This document shows positions 33,155 through 42,063 of a DNA stretch of 64,000 nucleotides, piece after piece (positions within the stretch are counted from its first letter, which is position 1; each line of letters opens with the position of its first letter). Position numbers and translations under genes: made by a program. The stretch covers positions 1 through 64,000 of the forward strand of contig UQIG01000008.1 of the NCBI GenBank assembly GCA_900541135.1, written 5' to 3'. Below the pieces are notes generated by a model. It worked only from the letters and a program-made list of their open reading frames with translations, had not been told where the DNA came from and did not search any database. The stretch comes from an uncultured Collinsella sp. (lineage in GTDB: Bacteria; Actinomycetota; Coriobacteriia; Coriobacteriales; Coriobacteriaceae).

Positions 33155-33261
33155 TCTCAATGCTTCAAACCACATCAAAGTAAGCGCCGTCGCAACCTAT
33201 GGGCGATTACCTATAATGGCAATAGCTAAAACACGATTCGCTTCCCCATCGGAGGATGTCT

Positions 33262-34056
33262 ATGACCGAAACCGCTGCCGCTCTCGTCGAGACACGCGAC
33301 ACCAAGCTCGAGATCATTATGGGCCGCGAGGCACTCGATAAGCTCGCCGATGCTACGGTGCTAGTGCTCGGCTGCGGAGGTGTGGGGTCCAATTGCTGCG
33401 AGGCGCTCGCCCGCGGCGGCATTGGTCATTTCGTCATTCTGGACAAGGACATCGTCGCGCCCAGCAATATCAATCGCCAGGCTATCGCCTTTCACAGCAC
33501 CATCGGCAAGCGCAAGGTCGATGTTATGGAAGCCATGATCCACGACATCAATCCCGCCGCCACCGTTATCAAACGCACCGAATACCTGCTGAGCGACAAC
33601 ATCGACGAGTTCTTCGCGAGCGTTTTGGAGCAGACGGACGGCAAGCTCGACTACGTCGTCGACGCCATCGACACCATCTCGGCCAAGCTCACCATTGCCA
33701 AATATGCTCAGGACCACGACATTCGTTTGGTTAGCTCCATGGGCGGGGCCAACAAGCTCCATCCCGAGTGCCTCCGCTTTGCCGACATTTTCGATACGGT
33801 ACGTGACCCCATGAGCCGCATCATGCGCAAAGAAAGTAAGAAGCGCGGAATCGAGAGCCTACACGTACTGTTCAGCTGCGAGGAATCGGTTAAGACACAG
33901 CCCCGCGACCCTTCCAACATCCACGAGCGTACTGAGCTCGGAACCGCCAGCTTTATGCCGCCCATCATGGGCCAGATGATCGCCGGCGAGGTTATCCGCC
34001 AGATCAGTGGCCGCGGCACCGAGCGCGTGCGCGCCGATGGCCAGCGTCTAGACTAG
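33262..34056 (+). CDS. tcdA: tRNA threonylcarbamoyladenosine dehydratase (TcdA/CsdL-like)
   Basis: A 264-residue ThiF/MoeB-fold enzyme: ATP-binding LVLGCGGVGSNCCEALARGG, then NINRQAIAF, VVDAIDTISAKLTI, and GTASFMPPIMGQMIAGEVIR. The absence of a C-terminal MoeB-type extension and overall length fit TcdA, which cyclises t6A in tRNA to ct6A using ATP. ATG 33262 is chosen over ATG 33256 from the GGAGG spacing. It is followed 14 bases later by a TatD gene. Confidence 0.85.
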   Translation: MTETAAALVETRDTKLEIIMGREALDKLADATVLVLGCGGVGSNCCEALARGGIGHFVILDKDIVAPSNINRQAIAFHSTIGKRKVDVMEAMIHDINPAATVIKRTEYLLSDNIDEFFASVLEQTDGKLDYVVDAIDTISAKLTIAKYAQDHDIRLVSSMGGANKLHPECLRFADIFDTVRDPMSRIMRKESKKRGIESLHVLFSCEESVKTQPRDPSNIHERTELGTASFMPPIMGQMIAGEVIRQISGRGTERVRADGQRLD

Positions 34057-34070
34057 CGGAGCGCGCCGAG

Positions 34071-34853
34071 ATGGAGCCCCGGTTATTTGATGCACACTGC
34101 CATCTTGATTTGATGGCTCACCCGGACGCCGTTGCCGATGAGGCGACGGCACTGGGCTTGGGCCTATTTGATTGCGGCGTCGATCCACGTGACTTTTCGG
34201 CCGCAAACGAGCGCGCCCATCGCCAACCAGGCATCATCGCCGGCATTGGGCTTCACCCCTGGTGGCTCGCCGACGGCCGCTGCGGTCCCGCCGAAGTCAA
34301 CCTGCTTTGCGAGCTTGCTGCCCAAAAGCGCTATATCGGCGAGGTGGGACTCGACTTTTCCGCGCGCTTTGCTGGAAGTAAGCCGCTACAAATACAGGCA
34401 CTTGACCGGCTCTGTGATGCGCTCGTGCAGCATCCTCTTACCGGGCGCGTGATATCAATTCACGCCGTTCGTTCGGCAGGAGCCGTACTGGACGTCCTCG
34501 AATCACATGGACTACTCATCCCAAACTCCGACTCCCCCGCTATCATCTTCCACTGGTTTAGCGGCACTTCGGACGAACTCGCCCGCGCGCGTGATGCGGG
34601 CTGTATTTTTTCCGTCAACGAACGCATGCTTGCGTCTAAACGTGGTCGCGAATATGCCCGGCAGATTCCACTCGACCGTTTACTGCTCGAAACCGATGCG
34701 CCGGCCGAGCCAAACACAGAAACAAGCGCGCAGTCGCTCGTCAGATCGCTCACAAGAGCCTCAGAACGCATCGCCTCGCTCAAAAACTGCGACGCAAAGC
34801 ACATTGAGACGGCAGTTTTAGCAAATGCGCGCTCTGTTTTAAGCCTTCGCTAA
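34071..34853 (+). CDS. TatD-family metal-dependent hydrolase
   Basis: A 260-residue TIM-barrel hydrolase: FDAHCHLDLM (metal His pair), GIGLHPWW, IGEVGLDFS (metal Glu), ISIHAVRSAG, IIFHWFSGT and LLLETDAPAEP (metal Asp). TatD-like proteins are Mg-dependent deoxyribonucleases or related phosphoesterases. GLDFSARF is slightly divergent from the usual GLDYH. It is probably co-transcribed with tcdA. A MITE-like element begins 11 bases after its stop. Confidence 0.87.
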   Translation: MEPRLFDAHCHLDLMAHPDAVADEATALGLGLFDCGVDPRDFSAANERAHRQPGIIAGIGLHPWWLADGRCGPAEVNLLCELAAQKRYIGEVGLDFSARFAGSKPLQIQALDRLCDALVQHPLTGRVISIHAVRSAGAVLDVLESHGLLIPNSDSPAIIFHWFSGTSDELARARDAGCIFSVNERMLASKRGREYARQIPLDRLLLETDAPAEPNTETSAQSLVRSLTRASERIASLKNCDAKHIETAVLANARSVLSLR

Positions 34854-34863
34854 CCCCTGATGA

Positions 34864-35087
34864 GCAAAAAATGCCAAATATGAGTACTGCTACCGGAATG
34901 GATACATTACTTTTAACTTCCCAGCCGCCAGAATAATCCTCGATTGTCCGCTAATTAAAGCTTTTACAGTCATTAATCCTGCGTTTTCGCAAATCTTAAA
35001 CCCCTCCAAACGCTCAAAATCACGTCTGGAGGGGTTTATTTTGCTGCGACTAAATTAGTCACAGTACTCATATTTGGCATTTTTTGC
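34864..35087. mobile_element. MITE-like element with 26-bp perfect terminal inverted repeats
   Basis: Bases 34864-34889 (GCAAAAAATGCCAAATATGA then GTACTG) are the exact reverse complement of 35062-35087. The 224-bp element has no coding capacity and contains a strong hairpin (34998-35037). No target-site duplication is evident at the edges. It lies between the convergent TatD and frlD genes and supplies their terminator. A non-autonomous transposon relic or a large REP-type unit both fit. Confidence 0.7.
34998..35037. terminator. Bidirectional terminator inside the MITE-like element
   Basis: AAACCCCTCCA (34998-35008) pairs perfectly with TGGAGGGGTTT (35027-35037); T-rich sequence lies on both outer sides. 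Confidence 0.8.
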
Positions 35088-35133
35088 ACACCAAGTCTCG
35101 GGGAGGCGCCTGCACCTCCCCGAGACCGCTCGG

Positions 35134-35997
35134 CTATTCGACGATTGGTGCTCCGTGGCCCCAAGATCCTTCCATGCCGCACACGGTCGAGGCAAACCCG
35201 GCAGCAAAGTCGAGCGCGCGCTCGATGGCCTCGGCGCCATCTTCGCCACGCTTGGCGGAATCGAGATAGCACATCAAAAACGAGGTGAGGAACGAGTCGC
35301 CCGCCCCCATGGTGTCCTTCATGTCCGTTACCGGTTTAGCCAGCTGGCGGTAATAGCGCTCGCCGTCGTAAGCAATGCAGCCCTCGGCGCCCGCCGTAGC
35401 CGACACAAAACGCGGACCCAGGCCCTTCACCCATGCCAGACGTTCGCGAATCTCGTCCTCACTCGCGGCATCCGCCGCACTAAAGAAAGCGAAATCGACG
35501 TAGGGCGCAATCTGCTCGTAGTACTCGTCGGTGGAGTCGTCCGAAAAGTCAAAAGAGACCGTGACGCCCGCAGCCTTCAGCTTGGGCAGCTCGCGCTCGG
35601 TAAAGCAATAGTTGCCCGAATGAACCACATCGAACTGCTTCATGTACGAAAGGTCAAAGCGATCGAGGACATAGCGCGCATCGCCACGGATACCGCCCTC
35701 GTTGGAGCCGAGGAAGACACGGTCACCGTCAACGACGGTCACGCGAGCCGCTCCGTTCTCGCCAATCATCTGCTCGCACTTGTCAAGCTCGATACCTTCA
35801 TCCTCGAGACTTGCAATGACATGCTCGGCAGCGGCGTCATTACCAAAAATGCCCATGTATGCAGAGCGTGCGGCACCGCATTTCTTGGCATAAACGGCGA
35901 AGTTCACCGCATTGCCGCCGGGATACATGGTGTGGATATGCTCGTAGCGATCGACGACGTTGTCGCCAAATCCGAGCGCGTTAACGTTAAATGCCAT
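35134..35997 (-). CDS. frlD: PfkB-family kinase, probable fructoselysine 6-kinase
   Basis: A 287-residue ribokinase-fold protein: N-terminal GFGDNVVDRYEHIHTMYPGG, NAVNFAVYAKKCGA, and the C-terminal PfkB signature DTMGAGDSFLTSFL with the catalytic Asp. Its length and DNVVDRY start resemble FrlD. It sits directly downstream of an FrlB-like deglycase, so it should phosphorylate fructoselysine at C6. Related substrates such as other fructosamines are possible. Last gene of the frl operon, ahead of the MITE-like element. Confidence 0.88.
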   Translation of the reverse strand: MAFNVNALGFGDNVVDRYEHIHTMYPGGNAVNFAVYAKKCGAARSAYMGIFGNDAAAEHVIASLEDEGIELDKCEQMIGENGAARVTVVDGDRVFLGSNEGGIRGDARYVLDRFDLSYMKQFDVVHSGNYCFTERELPKLKAAGVTVSFDFSDDSTDEYYEQIAPYVDFAFFSAADAASEDEIRERLAWVKGLGPRFVSATAGAEGCIAYDGERYYRQLAKPVTDMKDTMGAGDSFLTSFLMCYLDSAKRGEDGAEAIERALDFAAGFASTVCGMEGSWGHGAPIVE

Positions 35998-36011
35998 GGC
36001 CTTTGTCCCTT

Positions 36012-36980
36012 CTAGTACTCGACAACACCCATATAGCGACGGAAATCGGGATCGTGATCAAACACCTTGCCGCGTGCAGCACGCAGCTCGCAGTTCATGG
36101 CGTAGAACAGCACCGGGTCCAGATAGGCACGGACGCTCGCCGGCACGGCTTCCATACCGTACTCCTTGGCATCGAGCACCATCAGCGTATCGGTATGCGT
36201 CTTAAGGAACGCCAGGGCGCGCTCGTCCATGGCACGGCACTCGCTGGAGCCCATCTGCAGGAAGTAAAAAACGCCATCCTGAGTAGCCTCGAAGGGGCCA
36301 TGGAAGTACTCGGCAGAGTGGATGTAGCTGCAGTGCTGCCACTGCATCTCCATAAGAGAGCAGATAGCGAAACCGTAGGTCTGGCTAAAGTTGGGACCGC
36401 TGCCCAGAATGTAGAAGAACTCGTGCTCCTGGCAAAGCTTGGCAAAACGATCGCCCAGCTCGGCATTTACCTTCTCGCGTGCCGGGGGAAGAATCTTATC
36501 CATCTCGGCGATACCGGCATACATATCGGCAAGATCGGCGTAGCCCTCCTGCTGATCGAGCAGCTCGGCCGCAAGCGACAGCGAAATGCCAGCGGGGACC
36601 TCGGCCTGCGGCACGCCCTCGCCCCACGGGTAGACCCACGTGGTCCACTTGCCGGAGTCAATCTTGGATCCAGCGTTGTCGGTCTGGGCGATCACCGTAG
36701 CGCCGGCAGCAAGGGCAATCTCGCAGCCCTCGACGACCTCGGGGGTGTTGCCGCTGTGGCTACAAGCGATGACCAGGGACTTCTCGCCCAGACGACGCGG
36801 ACGCATGATATCGAACTCGCGAGCCGTATAGATATACGAAGTGAAGGTGGTTGCCTCGCGCTGCAGAAGCTCATGAGCCGGGATCAAATCGATCATGGAG
36901 CCACCGCAAGCAATCCAGTAGACGCTGTCGAACTTGCCCTTCTCGGCAATTGCCTCTTTGATCAGATCGTGTGCGTTCAT
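36012..36980 (-). CDS. frlB: SIS-domain fructosamine-6-phosphate deglycase (FrlB-like)
   Basis: A 322-residue protein with two SIS domains: VYWIACGGSMIDLIPAHELL, IACSHSGNTPEVVEGCEIA (sugar-phosphate binding) and FYILGSGPNFSQTYGFAICS, then HSAEYFHGPFEATQ. FrlB cleaves fructoselysine 6-phosphate to glucose 6-phosphate and lysine. It is flanked by kinase and epimerase genes in the same order as a frl locus. ATG 36980 with AAGGA upstream is favoured over the longer frame. Specificity for lysine over other amines cannot be read from sequence. Confidence 0.9.
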   Translation of the reverse strand: MNAHDLIKEAIAEKGKFDSVYWIACGGSMIDLIPAHELLQREATTFTSYIYTAREFDIMRPRRLGEKSLVIACSHSGNTPEVVEGCEIALAAGATVIAQTDNAGSKIDSGKWTTWVYPWGEGVPQAEVPAGISLSLAAELLDQQEGYADLADMYAGIAEMDKILPPAREKVNAELGDRFAKLCQEHEFFYILGSGPNFSQTYGFAICSLMEMQWQHCSYIHSAEYFHGPFEATQDGVFYFLQMGSSECRAMDERALAFLKTHTDTLMVLDAKEYGMEAVPASVRAYLDPVLFYAMNCELRAARGKVFDHDPDFRRYMGVVEY

Positions 36981-37041
36981 ATCCAGTTCCTTTCTTGTTT
37001 GGCCGCAATCAATGACGTTGGTTGCGTGGCCGATAGTTGTT

Positions 37042-37893
37042 TTAGTCAATCAGATATTTCTCGAATGCGGCCATGTTCTTGGCATCTGCCGCCGCCGGGT
37101 CATCGTAGTAACGACCGTCCGTGATCTCCTGGCCCAGCATGCCGTCGAAACCATGGGCGTTGAGTGTGGCAACGAAGGCGTCCATATCGTGCTTGCCATC
37201 GCCCCACACCAGATGGCCATACGGGTCACCGTCGATAAAGTGCATCTCGTGAATTGCCCCATCACCGAAGGCGGCAAACCAGTCCTCGAGCGTCTCGCCT
37301 GCAACGCCCATCGCGGTTGTATCAACCATGGGCTGTAAGTACGGGCTCGCGACCTCGTCAATCATGCGCTTCGCATCGGAAACCGTCGTCACAAGGTTGC
37401 TCTCCTCGGGACGCAGGCTTTCCATCGTAAGCACCAGACCGTGCTCGCCGGCATACTCCGCCAGAATGGACAAGTGCTCGCGGCTGCGCTTCCAGGCTTC
37501 CTCGCGGTCCTCGTCCCAGTCGCCCCAGCCCGAGTTGATGGACATACGGTCGCACCCAAGCACCTCGGCAAGCTCAATGCCGTGTTTAAAGTACGCCAGG
37601 CTGCGCTGTTCATGCAGCGGCTTGCGTGCGCAGTACTGCCAAGGATAGACAACATTCTCGGGGCACAGAGTACGATACCTAAGCCCACGGTCTGCAGCCT
37701 TTTTCGCCAGGACCTCAGCCTCAAAGTAGCCCGTATGGTCGAGCGTCACATGCGGCTCTGCACACCACAGCTCAATGGACTCAAAGCCCAAGCGCTGCTG
37801 CACATCAAGGAAGTAATCGAGCGACCACATGATGTAGTGGATATTCATGCCCGCAATCTGCTCGCGGCGCAGCGTCGGTTTGGATTCAGACAT
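37042..37893 (-). CDS. frlC: TIM-barrel sugar epimerase, FrlC-like
   Basis: A 283-residue xylose-isomerase-like protein: MNIHYIMWSLDYFLDVQQRL, GFESIELWCAEPHVTLD, SINSGWGDWDEDREEAWKRS, LTMESLRPEESNL (metal Glu), VDTTAMGVAGE and MHFIDGDPYGH. FrlC epimerises psicoselysine to fructoselysine so both enter the pathway. Its ATG lies one base after the amidohydrolase stop, with GGAGG overlapping that stop, so expression is coupled. Confidence 0.87.
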   Translation of the reverse strand: MSESKPTLRREQIAGMNIHYIMWSLDYFLDVQQRLGFESIELWCAEPHVTLDHTGYFEAEVLAKKAADRGLRYRTLCPENVVYPWQYCARKPLHEQRSLAYFKHGIELAEVLGCDRMSINSGWGDWDEDREEAWKRSREHLSILAEYAGEHGLVLTMESLRPEESNLVTTVSDAKRMIDEVASPYLQPMVDTTAMGVAGETLEDWFAAFGDGAIHEMHFIDGDPYGHLVWGDGKHDMDAFVATLNAHGFDGMLGQEITDGRYYDDPAAADAKNMAAFEKYLID

Positions 37894-37894
37894 C

Positions 37895-39478
37895 TTATGC
37901 CTCCTTATTTCGATCGAACACGATTTGTCCGTCCGACATCGTCATATCAACCGCAAGATCGCGTGCGTCGCGATAATCGAGGTCGAACACATCCCGATCG
38001 AGCACGCAGATATCGGCAAGCTTGCCAACCTCAAGCGTACCCAGCTCGTCTTCGCGCATCAGATCGTACGCGCCCCCGGCAGTCCAAGCGCGCAAGAGCT
38101 CGACAAGCGTCAGCGTGTTGACCTCATTCACGGGCAGTCCGTCGGCGAAAAATCCGCCGCACGCGCTGTAGATTGACTCGCCCAGGCTCGGAATCAGCAG
38201 CGGCAAATCCGTGCCACAGCACACCGTGCATCCGGAATCTTCCATGCCGCGGCGATTCCAGCTGTGCAAAAGTCGTGTCTCGCCAATTTGTCGACGCATC
38301 ATCGACAGGCAATCCTCGCGCCGGTCCAGTGTCAGAATCTGCGGGTAGACCTCGCAAATTCCACCTAACTTGCCAAACTCGACGAGATCGGTCGGGTCAG
38401 AGTTCTCGAGATCGGTAATCGCATGGCGGCGAAGCATCCGTCCATGCTCGTCTCGAGGCAGCGAGGCATAGAGCGCCACGGTGCGACGAACGGCGCCATC
38501 GCCCTGGCAATGCAAGGAATATCGGAAGCCGTCAGCATCAATTGCACGCAGCTCGCTCTCAATCAGATCCCACTCTGGTTCCTCGACGACCGTCTTGCCG
38601 GCAGCGCCCGCATCGGCCGAGTCCTCATAGGGGTCAATCATCTCGGCAAGCCCCGCCCATACGCCGCGATCGGTCATACGGTTGAAGCCAGAAAAACGAA
38701 CGAACGGTCCCCGGAAGCGTTCTCGTGCCTCGCGGGCATATGCCAGATTTGCACCGGCACCCACCGGCTGCGACATCATAGAGACGCGAACCGTCAGCTC
38801 ACCAGATTCCTCACGGCGAGCCATTTCGTCGGCAAAGCCGTAGTAGTCATCAAACGCCATTTCCTTGATGGCGGTAACGCCGCGCTCGTTAAGCATGCTC
38901 ATGTAGTCCGAATACCCTGCACGCACCTCGGGCAGCGCGAGGAAATCGCTCATTATGCGCCAGATCTTCTCGGCATAGCACGCCTGGGGTGTGAAGCCGT
39001 ATCGCGCACTGGCGGCAGCATTGAGAACACAGGTATCCGCGCCCGGTGTAAAGCAGACGACGGGGATATCGCCAAAACACTCGTCAAACACAGCTGCTGT
39101 ATTTGCGTTCTCGGCATCCGATGCCAACGTTTCGGGTAGGTTGTGGCCAAAAGCCGCCGCGCAATCCGGACGATCTTCTTTCCATGCACGCAAGAGCGAC
39201 ACGGCCTCTTTGGCATCAGCGATGCCGGACAGATCAGGCCCCAACGTCCGCAGCGCCCAGCCTGTATAGAAGGTATGCACATCGATCAGGCCAGGCATGA
39301 CGGTGCGGTCGCCCAGGTCAACTGCCTCGTCCGCCTGGGTCAAATACGAAGCTAGCTCACACTTGGTGCCAACAGCCTCAATTCGATTGCCACGGACCGC
39401 TACGAAACCTTCAAACGGCAGGTCCCCCGTACCGGTAAAGACGCTCTTAGACGTCAGGACCGTCAAACGATCAGACAT
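37895..39478 (-). CDS. YtcJ-type amidohydrolase in the frl operon
   Basis: A 527-residue metal-dependent amidohydrolase of the YtcJ-like group: an N-terminal beta domain (LTSKSVFTGTGDLPFEGFVA), PGLIDVHTFYTGW (family HxH replaced by HTF), HCQGDGA, ETRLLHSWNRRG and CGTDLPLL (metal Asp). These enzymes hydrolyse amide or ester bonds of varied substrates. Placed inside the fructoselysine operon, it may release fructoselysine from an N-acyl or peptide conjugate. That is a guess. ATG 39478 has AGGTGG upstream and lies 9 bases after the transporter stop. Confidence 0.82.
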   Translation of the reverse strand: MSDRLTVLTSKSVFTGTGDLPFEGFVAVRGNRIEAVGTKCELASYLTQADEAVDLGDRTVMPGLIDVHTFYTGWALRTLGPDLSGIADAKEAVSLLRAWKEDRPDCAAAFGHNLPETLASDAENANTAAVFDECFGDIPVVCFTPGADTCVLNAAASARYGFTPQACYAEKIWRIMSDFLALPEVRAGYSDYMSMLNERGVTAIKEMAFDDYYGFADEMARREESGELTVRVSMMSQPVGAGANLAYAREARERFRGPFVRFSGFNRMTDRGVWAGLAEMIDPYEDSADAGAAGKTVVEEPEWDLIESELRAIDADGFRYSLHCQGDGAVRRTVALYASLPRDEHGRMLRRHAITDLENSDPTDLVEFGKLGGICEVYPQILTLDRREDCLSMMRRQIGETRLLHSWNRRGMEDSGCTVCCGTDLPLLIPSLGESIYSACGGFFADGLPVNEVNTLTLVELLRAWTAGGAYDLMREDELGTLEVGKLADICVLDRDVFDLDYRDARDLAVDMTMSDGQIVFDRNKEA

Positions 39479-39487
39479 CACAACCAC

Positions 39488-40951
39488 CTACGCCGGAAGC
39501 ATGCCGGAAATGGCAGTAATGACCAAGCCAAACACGACCATGAAGATGAAGAACTTCCAAATGGTCTTCCACCATTGGCCAAACGAAATCTTAGCCACGG
39601 CAAGGCCGGCGACCGTCATACCCGCCACGGGGCTGATGGTGTTGATGGTCTGGTTGGCAAACTGGAGCGCGGTGACGGCCGCCTCGGGATTGAGGCCCAT
39701 GAGCTCGGTCAGGGGGCCCATAACGGGCATGGTGAGCGCCGCCAGGCCAGAACTCGAGGGAACCAGCAAAGAGAGCAGGCCAAGGACGACATACATAAAC
39801 GTGGTGTAGACGGCGGCGGGTGCACCGGCGAGCGCGGTAGCGAGCGCCTGGAGGATGGTGTCGATGATCATGCCGCCCTCGGCGATGACCAGAATACCGC
39901 GAGCGATACCGATAACGACGGCAGCGTACGCAAAGTCGGCGAGACCCTTAACGAACTCCTCTGCGATCGTCTGCTGGTCAAGGCCGCCCAGGATACCGGC
40001 AAGCAAGCCCATGCCAAGGAACACGGCGGAAATCTGATTCATGTACCAGCCCTGGGTAACAAGACCCCAGACGATAATGCCCATACCGCAAGCAAAATCG
40101 ATAAGCACAAGCTTCTGACGGATAGTGAACTCTTCCTCGATGGAGGCATCGGTCACGGAAAACTCAATACGCTTGAGCTTATCGTCCTCGTACACAATGG
40201 ACGACTCGGGGTTTTTCTTGACGCGCATGGCGTATCGCATGGCCCATGCGATACCGACGGCAGTGAAGATGACCCAAGAAACGGCGCGCAGCCACAGTTG
40301 CGGATTACCCTCGATGCCAATGATGCCTTGGGCGATCAAAACATTAAACGGGTCGATGGTCGAAGCACAATATCCCAGGTTAGGACCAAGGAAGCAGATG
40401 ATAAATGCCGTCATCGAGTCATAACCGATACCCATCATGATGGGAATGAAGATGGCATAGAACGGCAGGGCTTCCTCAGACATACCAAACGTAGTGCCGC
40501 AAATGGACAGCAATGTCATCGTGATGGGAATGATGAGGATGTCCTTGTTCTTGAGCTTTTTAATCACACGGCTCATGCCGGCATTCAAAGCGTTGGTCTT
40601 GGTGATGATCGCGAACGATCCGCCAATCAATAAGACGAACGCAACGACGTCGGCAGCCTCTTGGATACCCTTGGTGGGCGCTTGCAGAACCGCGAAGATA
40701 TCCTGGCCCAGATTGATGGTCTCGCCGGTCTCGGAATCGGTGTAGTTCTTATCGACCTGTTCATAGGTTCCAGCAACGGCGACTTCACGCTCGCCCGCCG
40801 CTGTCGAAATCGTCTTGCGCTGATACTGACCAGAGGGAACAATCCAAGTCAGGACCGCAAAGACAACGATCAGCAAGAACATGATCGTATAGACATGCGG
40901 TAATTTGAACTTAAAACGTCTGTTTGTCTTCTTCGCCTTCGTATCTGACAT
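39488..40951 (-). CDS. YfcC-family transporter, putative fructoselysine permease
   Basis: A 487-residue membrane protein with about 12 segments. N-terminal FKLPHVYTIMFLLIVVFAVL, a TWIVPSGQY motif and long loop, then FGMSEEALPFYAIFIPIMMG and a C-terminal VPSSSGLAALTMPVMGPL. This matches the YfcC/ArcD-like C4-dicarboxylate or basic amino acid transporter group. E. coli uses the APC-type FrlA in this role, so the transporter family is different here. ATG 40951 has GGAGG 5 bases upstream. First structural gene of the operon; its leader holds a palindromic operator. Confidence 0.87.
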   Translation of the reverse strand: MSDTKAKKTNRRFKFKLPHVYTIMFLLIVVFAVLTWIVPSGQYQRKTISTAAGEREVAVAGTYEQVDKNYTDSETGETINLGQDIFAVLQAPTKGIQEAADVVAFVLLIGGSFAIITKTNALNAGMSRVIKKLKNKDILIIPITMTLLSICGTTFGMSEEALPFYAIFIPIMMGIGYDSMTAFIICFLGPNLGYCASTIDPFNVLIAQGIIGIEGNPQLWLRAVSWVIFTAVGIAWAMRYAMRVKKNPESSIVYEDDKLKRIEFSVTDASIEEEFTIRQKLVLIDFACGMGIIVWGLVTQGWYMNQISAVFLGMGLLAGILGGLDQQTIAEEFVKGLADFAYAAVVIGIARGILVIAEGGMIIDTILQALATALAGAPAAVYTTFMYVVLGLLSLLVPSSSGLAALTMPVMGPLTELMGLNPEAAVTALQFANQTINTISPVAGMTVAGLAVAKISFGQWWKTIWKFFIFMVVFGLVITAISGMLPA

Positions 40952-40993
40952 AGATACCTCCAAAGAACTCGAGACTGCATCGCATCTCGCTTC

Positions 40994-41016
40994 AACGTTT
41001 GCACAATGCAAACGTT
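40994..41016. promoter_or_regulatory. 23-bp palindrome, candidate FrlR operator
   Basis: AACGTTTGCA-CAA-TGCAAACGTT is a perfect 10-bp dyad, 42 bases upstream of the transporter ATG. It is placed to let the adjacent GntR-type regulator control the frl operon. A LacI-type regulator would also suit the pattern. Confidence 0.6.
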
Positions 41017-41120
41017 CTATGACGTCCCATAGATTACCAGCAGCTTTTCCCTTCATCAAGATAATTTCAAACTGATTGCCGCAACGCGGTTGAACGGTCG
41101 CGTTTGCGCCGTGAACGGTA

Positions 41121-41158
41121 TGGAAACGCCCGGTGAGATGATCCACCGGGCGTTTCCA
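41121..41158 (-). terminator. Terminator of frlR
   Basis: TGGAAACGCCCGGTG (41121-41135) pairs perfectly over 15 bases with 41144-41158. It lies 11 bases after the frlR stop and separates it from the transporter promoter. Confidence 0.82.
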
Positions 41159-41169
41159 TTCGCAATGTC

Positions 41170-41913
41170 CTAGATGTCAAAAACGTAGCGAGACCCAACG
41201 ATCCGCTGACGACCGATGATAAACGGCCGCCGCTGCTCATCGAAAAAGAAGGCTTCCATATAAAACAAGGGTTCGCCAACGGGAACTGCCAACAGTCGAG
41301 CGACCTCGGGCGACGCGCACGCGATCTCGAGCGTGCACGGGTCGGTAAACGCGGGCGTGCGGCCCGTCCGGTTGCGCACGAACTCAAAAATGGATTGGTT
41401 AGATAGAGGTGCCGTTGATAGATAAGCGTTGTCCTCGTAAACGTATATGTTGTTCTCGAGCATGACGGGGACTCCATCGGCAGTACGCACACGCTCAACG
41501 CAAATCAAATCAGTTCCAACGGGAACACCAAAGAACTGCGCTTCGGTGGAATCCGCCGGCAGTATCTTCCTCGAAATGACGCACGCCCCCGGCTCCATTC
41601 CGTTAACGCGGCATGCGTCCGAAAAACTCTGGACGTCATCCTTCTGGCGAATCTTACGCTTAAGCTTGGGAGCATTGACGAACGTGCCTTTCCCCTGTCG
41701 CTTCGTTAGATAGCCCTGCTGGACGAGCTCCTCAATAGCGCGTCGCACGGTAACGCGGCCAACTTTATAGCTCTCAGCCAATTCGAATTCGTTGGGTATC
41801 CGCGCCCCTGCCTTGTAGGCGCCGGAGTTGATTTCGTTTTTAATGATATCAATAACCTGTTGGTACAGCGGTATCGCTGCTTTACCGTCAGTTAGCCCTT
41901 CAGTCGGTGGCAT
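41170..41913 (-). CDS. frlR: GntR/HutC-family regulator (FrlR-like)
   Basis: A 247-residue protein with an N-terminal winged helix (AIPLYQQVIDIIKNEINSGA, IPNEFELAESYKVGRVTVRR, AIEELVQQGYLTKRQGKGTF) and a C-terminal UTRA ligand domain (from about 95, with LICVERVRTADGVPVMLENN). The position upstream of the frl genes and family match FrlR, which senses frl pathway sugars in other bacteria. It is separated from the operon by its own terminator. The likely site is the palindrome at 40994-41016. Confidence 0.88.
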   Translation of the reverse strand: MPPTEGLTDGKAAIPLYQQVIDIIKNEINSGAYKAGARIPNEFELAESYKVGRVTVRRAIEELVQQGYLTKRQGKGTFVNAPKLKRKIRQKDDVQSFSDACRVNGMEPGACVISRKILPADSTEAQFFGVPVGTDLICVERVRTADGVPVMLENNIYVYEDNAYLSTAPLSNQSIFEFVRNRTGRTPAFTDPCTLEIACASPEVARLLAVPVGEPLFYMEAFFFDEQRRPFIIGRQRIVGSRYVFDI

Positions 41914-41943
41914 ATACCCTCTCCCAGCACAATTAAGTCTAAA

Positions 41944-41980
41944 GCGGGCTCAAGGGCATTCAACAAGCCCTTAAGCCCGC
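41944..41980 (-). terminator. Terminator after the beta-phosphoglucomutase-like gene
   Basis: GCGGGCTCAAGGGC (41944-41957) pairs with GCCCTTAAGCCCGC (41967-41980), one mismatch. It lies between the HAD gene stop and the frlR start on the minus strand. Confidence 0.72.
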
Positions 41981-42063
41981 ATTAGCATAAAGTATGCTTG
42001 CTGCCGCACCAAAATGTCGGCTATTTACTCATCAGACCCGAAAAACGCGCAACTACCGCGCTC

